From Streptomyces kanamyceticus (GTDB lineage Bacteria > Actinomycetota > Actinomycetes > Streptomycetales > Streptomycetaceae): a stretch of DNA of 64,000 bases. Below the pieces are notes generated by a model. It was given only the letters and a program-made list of their open reading frames with translations, was not told where the DNA came from and did not search any database. The stretch is taken from assembly GCF_008704495.1 (NCBI RefSeq), contig NZ_CP023699.1, forward strand, positions 2,294,001 to 2,358,000, written 5' to 3'. Within the stretch, counting starts at the first letter, position 1. Each line of letters begins with the position of its first letter. Shown here piece by piece: positions 54,182-64,000 of the stretch. The translations under genes and the position numbers were made by a program.

Positions 54182-54212
54182 GAACACCCCCGTGTTCATC
54201 CCTGTTCATCCC
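54182..54212. repeat. Hairpin and tandem 10-bp repeat at the oxidase start
   Basis: GAACAC-CCCC-GTGTTC (54182-54197) overlaps two tandem copies of TGTTCATCCC (54193-54212), immediately upstream of the TTG start, where they could affect translation or copper-responsive binding. Confidence 0.45.
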
Positions 54213-54361
54213 CCATGTCGCGGCCGGTCGATGGCCGCCTTCACTTCAAAGGACTCCTCACGCACCAGGGAAGTTCCACGAACCCAGCATTCCGGATGAA
54301 ACCATCCGAACGAGCCCCACCGGCGGGGCCGGTGGGGCTGGTGGAACTGGTGAGGCCGGTG

Positions 54362-56719
<2,358 letters not shown>

Positions 56720-56791
56720 TCACCCGTTTCCCGGCGTGAGCGCGATCGCCGCCTCTAGGCTGCCGTCACGCCCCCGGAAGGAACCCCCTCC

Positions 56792-57280
56792 ATGACCGAC
56801 GCGCCGCCGCGAGCGGAGCTGCTCCTGGACCAAGAGGTCCCCGACGGCCTGCGCCGGGAGCTGGTGGCCGCGCTCGACGCCCTCGGTGCGCCACCGGCCC
56901 GGGTCCGCCGCACCCTGGACCACCGCGGCGCGGCCGACATCCCCTGGATCGTCCTGGTGTCCCTGCCCCTCCAGGCGTTCCTGAGCGGTCTCGGGGCGGA
57001 GGCGGTCAAGGACGCGTACGAGGCGTTCAAGGGTGTCGTCCGCAAAGCCGCGCGCCCCGCGGAGCCAGCGCCCGGCGCCCTCGGTGCGGCGCGTCCCGCC
57101 CGGCCGCTGGTGCTGCGGGACCAGGCGACCGGCCTGGACGTCGTCCTCGAACCGGACCTGCCCGCGGAGGCGTACGACCGGCTCGTCGGGCTCGACCTCA
57201 CGGAGTTCGCCGTGGGCCCGCTGCACTACGACCGCGCGCTGGGCCGTTGGCGGTCGGTCCTTGACGAGGCCACCGGCTGA
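56792..57280 (+). CDS. 162-residue protein of unknown function, first gene of the CHAT operon
   Basis: An unrecognised cytoplasmic protein. GGAAGGA lies about 9 bases before the ATG, and TAGGCT (56756-56761) is a possible -10. Residues ~49-75 (IPWIVLVSLPLQAFLSGLGAEAVKDAYEAF) form a hydrophobic, then amphipathic helix; after an Ala/Pro linker the C-terminal part VLRDQATGLDVVLEPDLPAEAYDRLVGLDLTEFAVGPLHYDRALGRW looks like a small alpha/beta domain. Two bases separate its stop from the next GTG. Its fixed position before TPR and CHAT proteins suggests an accessory or effector partner, possibly of the small-protein type reported with CHAT/TPR conflict systems. Not verified. Confidence 0.75.
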   Translation: MTDAPPRAELLLDQEVPDGLRRELVAALDALGAPPARVRRTLDHRGAADIPWIVLVSLPLQAFLSGLGAEAVKDAYEAFKGVVRKAARPAEPAPGALGAARPARPLVLRDQATGLDVVLEPDLPAEAYDRLVGLDLTEFAVGPLHYDRALGRWRSVLDEATG

Positions 57281-57282
57281 CT

Positions 57283-60200
57283 GTGACCGCGCACACGGAA
57301 CGGGACCGAGCCGAACAGGCCTGTATCGACGGCGAGTCGGCGCTGCGCCGCGGCGAAGCGGCCGCCGCCGAGAAGCACTTCCACGAGGCGCTCGCGCTGG
57401 TCGACGGCGACGACGCGGAGTCCGCCCTCCGCGTCGCGGCGCGGGCGCACACCGGGGCGGGCCGCGTGCGGCTGGCCGCCGGTGAACTCGACGCGGCCGT
57501 CGCGGAGTTCGAGCGGGCGCGCAGCCTACGCCCCCATGCCGCGGGCCCCCTGCACTGGCTGGGCTGCGCGGCCGCGCACCGGGGCGACCTGACCACCGCG
57601 GAGACCCACTTGACCGCCGCACTGGCCTGCGTCGTCCCGCACCCCCGCAGCCTGATCCAACGCGCCTACGTACACGCCCGCGCGGGCCACCCCGAGTCCG
57701 CCCGCACCGACCTCCTCGCCGCGTCCCGCACGGCCCCCCTGGACGAGGAGGCCCACTGGACCCTCGCGGCCCTGTCCGGCCGCCCGGCACGCGAGGTGGC
57801 CCTGCGGCTGCGCGCGGCGGCGGTTGCGGTGGCGCGAGCGGGGGCGGAGCCGGAGGCGGTGACAGGAGCGGCCGCGGGGCCGCGCGGCGGCGACCGGGCT
57901 GCGGCGCTGCTGGAGGCGGCCTGGGGCCTCGACCAGGACCCTGGGGGGTTCGCCCCGCTGTACGCGGCGATTCTCGTGCGGGGCGAGGGGGGCCGGGAGA
58001 ACGGGGAGAACGGGGAGGCCGGGCAGAAGGGGAGGCGGGAGCGGAGGGGGCTGGGCGAGCAGGACGAGCCGGGCGGCGCGGGCGGGCCAAGCGGGCAGGG
58101 CCAGCGGTGCGGGGAAAGCGGGCCAAGTGGACCGGCCAAGTCAGTTGGCCAGAGCGAGCCGAGCGGACAGGGGTCACGCTGGCAGGGCGAGCGGAGCGGC
58201 CAGAGCGGGCCGGGCGAGCCCGACGAGCCGGACGGCCAGAGCGAGTCCAGCGAGCAAGGCAAGCAGAGCGGCCAGGGCCAGCCGAGCGGGCAAGGCGGGG
58301 AAGGCGGGCCCAATGGGCCAAGTGGGCAGGCCGAGCGGTGCGAGCCGAGCGAGCAGAGCACGCCGAGCGGCCAGAGCGAGCACAACGGACCGGGCAGGCA
58401 GGGCGCGCCGAGCGAGCACAGCAGGCAGACCGCACCGAGCAGCCCGAGCGAGCACGGCGGGCCAAGCAGGCAAGACGAGCCTGACGGCCAGGGCGAGCAC
58501 AACGAGCCAAGCAGGCAGGCCGAGCAGAGCAGCCAGCGCCAGCCGAGCGGGCAGGGCAGGCAGACCACACCGAGCGGGCAGCACGAGCCAAGCGACCAGA
58601 GCGCGCCTGCCGGACAGACCACGCCAAACGGCCACAGCGAGCACAACAGGCCAAACAGGCAGACCGAACACAGCAACCAGCACCAGCCGAGCGGGCAGGG
58701 CAGGCAGACCACACCGAGCGGGCAGCACGAGCCAAGCCACCAGAGCGCGCCTGCCGGACAGACCACGCCAAACGGCCACAGCGAGCACAACAGGCCAAAC
58801 AGGCAGACCGAACACAGCAACCAGCACCAGCCGAGCGGGCAGGGCGGGCAAACCACACCGAGCGGGCAGCACGAGCCAAGCCACCAGAGCGCGCCTGCCG
58901 GACAGACCACGCCAAACGGCCACAGCGAGCACAACAGGCCAAACAGGCAGACCGAGCAGAGCAGCCAGCGCCAGCCGAGCGGGCAGGGCGAGCTGAGCGA
59001 GCCACGCAGGCGGAACAGGCCGAGCGGGCCCTGTGCCTGGCGGGAAGTTGCTGTTGGGGGGCTTCGGGAGGCCGCTCGGCGGGATCCTGCCGATCATCGG
59101 GTGACGCATGCCCTCGCGCTTGTGCTGCTCAACTCCGCCTCCCGTGACCAGGGTTCACGTTGGGAGTCGTGTGTCGCCGCGTGGGCGTCCCTGCTCTACG
59201 ACGACGGGTTCTGGGAGCGCGTGCGCGTCAGTGCCGCGCGGCGGTACGGCGTGCCCGTGGAGCGTTCCCTGATCCCCGGCCTGCGCGCGGGGCTGCGCGA
59301 GTTCCTCGAACGGCGCATGCCCGACGGTGACATCGGTACCCGCGTCGCCCCCGGCCCGCTGCTCCAGCGCGAGGCCGACGCGGCGAAGCTGCTCGCGGGT
59401 GTCGGGGGTCTGCCGTCCGCCGAGGGCGACGGGGGGCCGCTGTTCTGCGGACCCCTCCGCGTCGCCGAGCTGGGCAGGACCGCGGAGTTCGGCGCGTTCG
59501 CCGCCGCGCAGGAAGAACGCGCGCTCCAGGCGACGCTCCAGGCGAGCGTCGCGGCATCCGCCACCGGAGCGCCCAGCGCCGATTCGACGCCCGCTCCCCC
59601 CACGTATGCCCCGGCCACCTACACCTCCCTGACGTACGCCTTCTCCGAACTCGGCCTTGCCCAGCTGCTCTTGGGGCAGCACAAGGCCGCCGACGCGCTG
59701 GCCGCGCTCGCCGAGCTGCGCTGCCCCGGCTGCCGGAAGCGCGGCGGGCCGGGATCGGGGGGCGTGTGCGAGCCGGACTGCGCGCGGTTCGACGAGCTGA
59801 ACCCCGGATACGCCGGGCTGCCCGGCAAGCACCACAGGCTCGCCCTGGACGCGCGCGGCCTCGCCCTGGAGGCGCGGCTCAGCATGGGGCGCGCCGAACT
59901 GACCGCCGCACGCCCGGACTTCAGGGCCGCCGCGGCGTACTGGCGGCGCGCCCTGGTCCACAGCAGAGAACTGGAGCGCTACCGCGAGACGCAGACCGCG
60001 ATCGTCGACATGGCACTCGGCGCCGCACGGGACGCGCACCGCGTGGGGCGGCTGAGCCTCGCGGTGGACACGCTGGAGGCGACCCGGTCCGTGATCGGGG
60101 CAAATGAACGCGGCCGCCTGGAGGGCCAGTTGGCCCGGGTGCTCGCCGACCGCGGCATCTCCGTGGCGAACGACGAGTCCTCGCTCCTGGACGAGCCCGT

Positions 60201-60465
60201 CGCCGACCTGCGGCGTTCCGTGGCCTTCAATCCGCACCTCCTGCGGGCACAGGTCAGCCTCGGCATCGTGCTGCGCGGGCTCGCCGCGGCCCGCTGGAGT
60301 TCGGGGAGCCTGTCCGGCGCGCGGGACACACTGCGCGAGGCCATCGACCAACTCACCGCCGCACTCGCCTACTTCCCCGCCGATCCCGACCTGGAGGAAC
60401 AGCGGGAGGCCGCCGTCGCCGACCTCGATCACGTCATGTGGCAGCCCGACGAGAGCGGGCGGTGA
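57283..60465 (+). CDS. Large TPR protein with internal tandem repeats and a Cys cluster
   Basis: A 1060-residue protein starting at GTG 57283. Residues ~10-190 are TPR-like helical pairs (GEAAAAEKHFHEALALV, GELDAAVAEFERARSLRP, GDLTTAETHLTAAL). Residues ~235-590 are a Ser/Gly/Gln/Pro/His-rich disordered region including a 48-residue tandem repeat. The rest is helical again with a four-cysteine knuckle, LRCPGCRKRG...GVCEPDCARF, near residue 815, and final TPR-like repeats (LREAIDQLTAALAYFPADPDLEEQ). No enzyme motif was found. Its stop overlaps the start of the CHAT gene, so the two are made together; it is probably the scaffold or sensor partner. Confidence 0.82.
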   Translation: MTAHTERDRAEQACIDGESALRRGEAAAAEKHFHEALALVDGDDAESALRVAARAHTGAGRVRLAAGELDAAVAEFERARSLRPHAAGPLHWLGCAAAHRGDLTTAETHLTAALACVVPHPRSLIQRAYVHARAGHPESARTDLLAASRTAPLDEEAHWTLAALSGRPAREVALRLRAAAVAVARAGAEPEAVTGAAAGPRGGDRAAALLEAAWGLDQDPGGFAPLYAAILVRGEGGRENGENGEAGQKGRRERRGLGEQDEPGGAGGPSGQGQRCGESGPSGPAKSVGQSEPSGQGSRWQGERSGQSGPGEPDEPDGQSESSEQGKQSGQGQPSGQGGEGGPNGPSGQAERCEPSEQSTPSGQSEHNGPGRQGAPSEHSRQTAPSSPSEHGGPSRQDEPDGQGEHNEPSRQAEQSSQRQPSGQGRQTTPSGQHEPSDQSAPAGQTTPNGHSEHNRPNRQTEHSNQHQPSGQGRQTTPSGQHEPSHQSAPAGQTTPNGHSEHNRPNRQTEHSNQHQPSGQGGQTTPSGQHEPSHQSAPAGQTTPNGHSEHNRPNRQTEQSSQRQPSGQGELSEPRRRNRPSGPCAWREVAVGGLREAARRDPADHRVTHALALVLLNSASRDQGSRWESCVAAWASLLYDDGFWERVRVSAARRYGVPVERSLIPGLRAGLREFLERRMPDGDIGTRVAPGPLLQREADAAKLLAGVGGLPSAEGDGGPLFCGPLRVAELGRTAEFGAFAAAQEERALQATLQASVAASATGAPSADSTPAPPTYAPATYTSLTYAFSELGLAQLLLGQHKAADALAALAELRCPGCRKRGGPGSGGVCEPDCARFDELNPGYAGLPGKHHRLALDARGLALEARLSMGRAELTAARPDFRAAAAYWRRALVHSRELERYRETQTAIVDMALGAARDAHRVGRLSLAVDTLEATRSVIGANERGRLEGQLARVLADRGISVANDESSLLDEPVADLRRSVAFNPHLLRAQVSLGIVLRGLAAARWSSGSLSGARDTLREAIDQLTAALAYFPADPDLEEQREAAVADLDHVMWQPDESGR
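58498..58992 (+). repeat. 144-bp tandem repeat, about 3.4 copies, coding
   Basis: Copies start at 58498, 58642, 58786 and 58930 (partial), encoding a 48-residue unit beginning HN(R/E)P(N/S)RQ and including PSGQG, TTPSGQHEP and SAPAGQTTPNGHSE. Copies 2 and 3 are nearly identical, which points to recent duplication; frame is kept because 144 is a multiple of three. Confidence 0.9.
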
Positions 60466-63400
60466 CGGCCGTGCTCGCGTACGAGGAACTCCGCATCCGG
60501 GTCCGCCGCGTCGGCGCGGGCCGCTACCTGGTCGTGGCCAACGGCCCGGCGGCCGCGGCCGAGGTGATCGCCGTGACAGGTGAGCCCGCGGCGTTCCGCG
60601 AGCAGTGGGACCGTCTCGTCTCGGCCGAGCTCGGCCTCGCGCCGATGGGCTCGCAGCACACGGTGGAACAGCTGCGGACGCTCGGGCGAGGGGTGTTCCA
60701 CCTGCTGTTCGGCAGAGACAGAGACAGGGACGGAGACAGAAACGGGGACAGAGGCGGAGACTGCGGTGGCGCGGAGCTCGGCGTCTACGGGGATGCGGAC
60801 GGCGCCGTCGGTGAAGGGATCGGGGGCCGCGTCGGCCTCTGTGTCGACACCGCCCTCGACCGCGCCCAGCGGATGCGGCCGCCGCGCGGGCTGCGCGTCC
60901 GCTTCGACCTGCCGCCCGAGCTGCGCGACCTCCCCGTGGAGTCGCTGTGCGCGCCGCCGGGCAGCCCGCAGCAGTCGCTCGCGCTCAACCACGGCTATTC
61001 GTTGGTGCGTTCACTGCCCGGCGGGCCGCTCGGCCGACGCCTTCCCGACGCGGCCGACCAGCCGAGCGTGATCCGGCTCGTGGTGGCCTGGGCCTCGCCC
61101 GCCGGTCTGCCGCCGCTGCGCGCGACGGCGGAGGTGGCCGCGCTCAAGGAGGGGCTCTCCGAAGTGGCCGTACAGACCAAGGTCGTCGAACGGGCCACCC
61201 GCGCGCGCCTGGTGGCGGCACTCGGCGCGGACACCGAACTGCCCACGGCCGTCCTGCTGATCGCGCACGGCGAGTACGACCACGAGCTCGGCAAGGGCGT
61301 GGTGTCGCTGGAGGCGGACGGCGGCGGAGGCGGAGGCGGTGGCGGAGGCGGCGGCGGAGGCGGTGGCGGTGGCGGCGTCGACCGGGTGCCCGCCGACCTG
61401 CTGAGCGGGCTGCTCCTCAAGGCGCAGCAGCTGCGGCTCGTCGCGCTCAACCTCTGTTCGGGGGCGGACAGTTCGAGCATGGAGCCGTTCTCCGGGCTCG
61501 CCCAGGCGCTGATCGGCGGGGGCGTGCCCGCCGTGGTGGCGATGCGGGGGCGGGTCAGCGACGTGGTGGCGGGCGCGTTCGGGCCCGAGCTGTTCAAGGG
61601 CATCGCGGCCAACAGGACCATCGACGAGTCCATGGCCGCCGCCCGGCTGCGCATCTCCCACCAGCCGGAACACACCGCGGTGGAGTGGGCGACGCCCGCG
61701 CTCTTCCTGCACGAGGAGTGCCGTCAGGGCTGGCTGTTCAAGGCGCGCGAGGTGCGTGACGAGGACGCGACGGCCGCCGATCCGCTGCGCGAGGGCGCGG
61801 AGGCGCTTCGCACCTTCAAGAGCCCCGTCGGGCACGTCGACTCGACCGTCCTGATCGGCGCGGCGCGCTTCCAGCGGGACCTCGGGCACTGGGCGCAGGT
61901 GCGGCGCACGCTGCGGACGCCGACCCGCAGTTACGAGGACGAGCAGCGGTGGATGCGGGCGGAGGCCGCCTTCGAACTGGCCTGGCCCGAGGTGCAGAAG
62001 CTCTGCGCGCTGCTCGCCGCCGAGCGGGACGCGGCGGGCGCGGCCGCGCAGTTGGAGGTGGTGCGCGAGGCGCTGCCCGGGCCGCTGCCCGGCTGTCTCG
62101 CGGCGGAGGTCGAGGTGCTCGCGCGAGTGACCGCGCTCGTCGACGAGGCGGTCGCGGCGGAGGCCCGTGCGGACTGGGCCACCGCGATCGGCCGGTACGA
62201 GGAGGTGCTCGCGCTGCGCCCCGAGGGGCCCAGGGGCGTCGTGGCGCGCCATGCCGCGGCCCGCGCCGAACTCGACGTGGCGCGCGCCTTCGAGACCGCC
62301 GAGCGGGCCAGGGAGGCGGGCGCCCTGACCGAGGCCGCCGCCGCGTACGCCGCCGTGCTGGCCCTGCGGCCCGGGCACGTGGCGGCCACGGCGTACGCCG
62401 CGTACGTGGGCGGGCGCGACGCAGAGGAGGCCGGGGACTGGCAGGCGGCCGAGACGGCGTACGGCGCGTGCGCGGGGGTCGGCGACGCGGTGGGCCGCGC
62501 GGCGTACGTACGGGGGCGGGCCGCCGCGGCACGCGGGCACTGGGCGAAGGCCCGCGACGCGTTCGGCGGCGCCGGGACCTCCTGCTCCGAGTCCCCGGCC
62601 TGGCACGCCTACTGCACCGGCCGGGCGGCCGAGGCGGCCGGGACCTGGGCGGCGGCCGCGGCGGGCTTCGCGGCGGCGGGCGGCTTCCGGGACAGCGACG
62701 TACGCCTGCGGTACGCGCGCGGGCGGCACGCGGCGGACAACGGCGACTGGCCGACGGCCCTCACCGACCTCGCCGCGGCGGCCGAGCGGGGCTGCGACGC
62801 GGAACCCTGGCTGAGCGAGCTGCGCCACCGCGTGTACGAGGCGGCGGTGACAGCATCGGAGTCCGCCGACTGGCCGACGGCGCTGACGCATCTCACGTCG
62901 CTCCCCCCGGACTACCGCGTGACGTGGCGGCGCAGGCGCTACGCGGAGGGGCAGTTGGCGGCGGCAGCGGGTGAGTGGGGGGCTGCGGCGGAGGCGTTCG
63001 GGGAGTGTGGGGGCGGGGGCCGCGGGGCGGCGGGTGCAGGTGGCACCGGGGCCGCCCGGACCGGCTCGGATCGCGCCGGGGTCGCCGGGACGGGGGCAGG
63101 TGGCGCCGGGACCGCCCGGACCGGCTCGGATCGCGCCGGGACCACCGCGATGGTCGAGGATCACGCCGGGACCGCCGACACGGCCGAGGGTGGCGCGAGA
63201 GCCACCGGGACGGTCGAGGATCACACCGGGACCACCGCGACGGTCGAAGGTGGCGCCGGGACGGGGACAGGTGGCACCGGGACCGCCCGGACCGGCTCGG
63301 ATCGCGCCGGGACCACCGCGATGGTCGAGGATCACCCCGGGACGGTCGAGCGTGACACCGGGACCGCCCGGACGGAGGCAGGTGGTGCCGGGACGGTCGA

Positions 63401-64000
63401 GGATCACGCCGGGACCGCCGACACGGTCGAAGGTGCCGCGAGAGCCACCGGGACAGTCGAGGATCACACCGGGACCACCGCGACGGTCGAAGGTGGCGCC
63501 GGGACAGCCAGGACCGTCGAGGGTGGCGCCGGGACCATCCCGGATCACCCCGAGACCACCGGGACCGTCCCGGACCCCACCGACCAACCCCCCGGCGACT
63601 CCCCGAGTCTGTACGCGTACGCCCGAGGCCGGGTCTGTCAGGCGGAAGGGCGGTGGGAAGAAGCGTTGGAGTGGTTCGTCGCGTTGTCTTCCGGGTTGCT
63701 CGATGTGCCTGATCGGGTGCTGTATTCGCGGGGGCGTGCCGCCGACGCGCGGGACGAGTGGAACGGGGTCATCGACGGGTTCGGGCGGCTGCCCGACGCC
63801 TACGCGGACGGTGAGGTGGGCGTACGGCGGCTGTACGCACGCGCGCGCGTGGCCGCCGATCTGCGCGGTGACTGGGCGACGGCCCTGAGCCTCCTCACCG
63901 ACGTACCGGACGCCGCCCGCGAGGGCACGGTGGCCGCCCTGCGGAGGAAGGCCGAGGGGCGCAGGGCCGAGGAGCGGGGCGACTGGGACGGGGCGTGTGC
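60462..64000 (+). CDS. CHAT-domain (caspase-like) protease with C-terminal repeats, 5' part
   Basis: The frame opens at GTG 60462, overlapping the TPR stop (GTGA), and stays open to the window edge: at least 1179 residues. The CHAT domain lies at about residues 195-430. His269 is in VLLIAHGEYD and Cys332 in VALNLCSGADSSS, the spacing and context of the CHAT His-Cys dyad. Features within are an Arg/Asp-rich stretch near 85-100 and 19 glycines (287-305) between His and Cys. After residue ~470 come short helical repeats of the W-x-x-A type (ADWATAIGRYEEVL, GDWQAAETAYGAC, GHWAKARDAFGGAG), interrupted at ~860-1040 by a low-complexity array, then resumed. The 3' end is outside the window. Confidence 0.85.
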   Translation, partial: MTAVLAYEELRIRVRRVGAGRYLVVANGPAAAAEVIAVTGEPAAFREQWDRLVSAELGLAPMGSQHTVEQLRTLGRGVFHLLFGRDRDRDGDRNGDRGGDCGGAELGVYGDADGAVGEGIGGRVGLCVDTALDRAQRMRPPRGLRVRFDLPPELRDLPVESLCAPPGSPQQSLALNHGYSLVRSLPGGPLGRRLPDAADQPSVIRLVVAWASPAGLPPLRATAEVAALKEGLSEVAVQTKVVERATRARLVAALGADTELPTAVLLIAHGEYDHELGKGVVSLEADGGGGGGGGGGGGGGGGGGGVDRVPADLLSGLLLKAQQLRLVALNLCSGADSSSMEPFSGLAQALIGGGVPAVVAMRGRVSDVVAGAFGPELFKGIAANRTIDESMAAARLRISHQPEHTAVEWATPALFLHEECRQGWLFKAREVRDEDATAADPLREGAEALRTFKSPVGHVDSTVLIGAARFQRDLGHWAQVRRTLRTPTRSYEDEQRWMRAEAAFELAWPEVQKLCALLAAERDAAGAAAQLEVVREALPGPLPGCLAAEVEVLARVTALVDEAVAAEARADWATAIGRYEEVLALRPEGPRGVVARHAAARAELDVARAFETAERAREAGALTEAAAAYAAVLALRPGHVAATAYAAYVGGRDAEEAGDWQAAETAYGACAGVGDAVGRAAYVRGRAAAARGHWAKARDAFGGAGTSCSESPAWHAYCTGRAAEAAGTWAAAAAGFAAAGGFRDSDVRLRYARGRHAADNGDWPTALTDLAAAAERGCDAEPWLSELRHRVYEAAVTASESADWPTALTHLTSLPPDYRVTWRRRRYAEGQLAAAAGEWGAAAEAFGECGGGGRGAAGAGGTGAARTGSDRAGVAGTGAGGAGTARTGSDRAGTTAMVEDHAGTADTAEGGARATGTVEDHTGTTATVEGGAGTGTGGTGTARTGSDRAGTTAMVEDHPGTVERDTGTARTEAGGAGTVEDHAGTADTVEGAARATGTVEDHTGTTATVEGGAGTARTVEGGAGTIPDHPETTGTVPDPTDQPPGDSPSLYAYARGRVCQAEGRWEEALEWFVALSSGLLDVPDRVLYSRGRAADARDEWNGVIDGFGRLPDAYADGEVGVRRLYARARVAADLRGDWATALSLLTDVPDAAREGTVAALRRKAEGRRAEERGDWDGAC
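61320..61376 (+). repeat. Nineteen-glycine codon tract inside the CHAT domain
   Basis: GGC/GGA/GGT codons in a row encode residues 287-305, between the catalytic His and Cys; an internal GGAGGCGGTGGC-like unit suggests slippage. It is probably a surface loop. Confidence 0.85.
63039..63560 (+). repeat. Degenerate 30-bp repeat array in the CHAT gene
   Basis: Ten-residue units such as TTATVEGGAG, ATGTVEDHTG and TGSDRAGTTA alternate EDH and EGG centres. The 20-base block ccggctcggatcgcgccggg recurs at 63061, 63121 and 63292. The array inserts between two W-x-x-A helical repeats. Confidence 0.82.

Noticed and set aside
56720..59005. 761-codon open frame on the minus strand across the TPR gene
   Set aside because: It is antisense to the repeat-rich Ser/Gly/Gln region, has only Ala/Arg/Cys/Leu low-complexity sequence, and no ribosome site; the plus frame has recognisable TPR helices.
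61011..63587. 858-codon open frame on the minus strand across the CHAT gene
   Set aside because: It is antisense in GC-rich repeats (Gly/Pro/Asp/Arg-rich product). The plus frame with the CHAT dyad continues through the whole region.
56792..64000. Type III-E CRISPR (Craspase) locus
   Set aside because: A CHAT/TPR pair is present but no Cas7-11 effector, repeat-spacer array or Cas1/2 is visible; the CHAT and TPR parts are separate, large, and repeat-expanded.

Overview
The window is very GC-rich with almost gapless coding. Mycothiol-type redox proteins, MsiK-type sugar import lacking its own ATPase, a geosmin synthase, an OleD-like macrolide glycosyltransferase and the dispersed hairpin repeat found in Streptomyces intergenic gaps all point to a Streptomyces chromosome. 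No phage, insertion sequence, integrase, tRNA, rRNA or CRISPR array was seen.

Region 1 (1-8816, all +) is a sulfur assimilation block: sulfite reductase (5' end outside the window), a small zinc-ribbon protein, cysH, cysC, cysD, cysN, an SsuABC-type sulfonate importer and a sirohydrochlorin chelatase-like protein that could supply siroheme iron. Sulfate activation, reduction, organosulfur uptake and cofactor completion therefore sit together.

Region 2 (8828-24590) is ordinary accessory chromosome: a SCO6745-family protein, a GNAT acetyltransferase, a DsbA/FrnE-like protein, NTF2-like and DUF1697 proteins, a secreted subtilase, an MMPL exporter and a CDP-alcohol phosphatidyltransferase. It continues with an OleD-like glycosyltransferase, a MarR regulator divergent from a membrane permease over a clear operator, an MFS exporter divergent from an XRE/MmyB-like regulator, and a secreted tripeptidyl aminopeptidase.

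Region 3 (24595-35580) has a second MMPL exporter divergent from a two-component system, a sugar ABC transporter operon without ATPase, an APH-like kinase, an exonuclease and a SAV2148/HEPN protein.

Region 4 (35684-49121) has an apparent split secreted copper amine oxidase and the glycogen/trehalose genes glgX (treX), treY and treZ. An MFS transporter, a cytochrome P450, an M14 carboxypeptidase and an FHA protein are interspersed.

Region 5 (49179-56539) has an aldo/keto reductase, an M24 peptidase, a PDZ protein, a phenoxazinone-synthase-like multicopper oxidase and geosmin synthase.

Region 6 (56792-64000) is the most unusual part. It is a tightly packed three-gene operon: a 162-residue unknown protein, a 1060-residue TPR protein with a 48-residue tandem repeat and a Cys cluster, and a very large CHAT (caspase-like) protease with a visible His/Cys pair, a 19-glycine tract and a C-terminal repeat array. 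It runs off the window. It looks like a CHAT/TPR conflict or regulated-proteolysis system.
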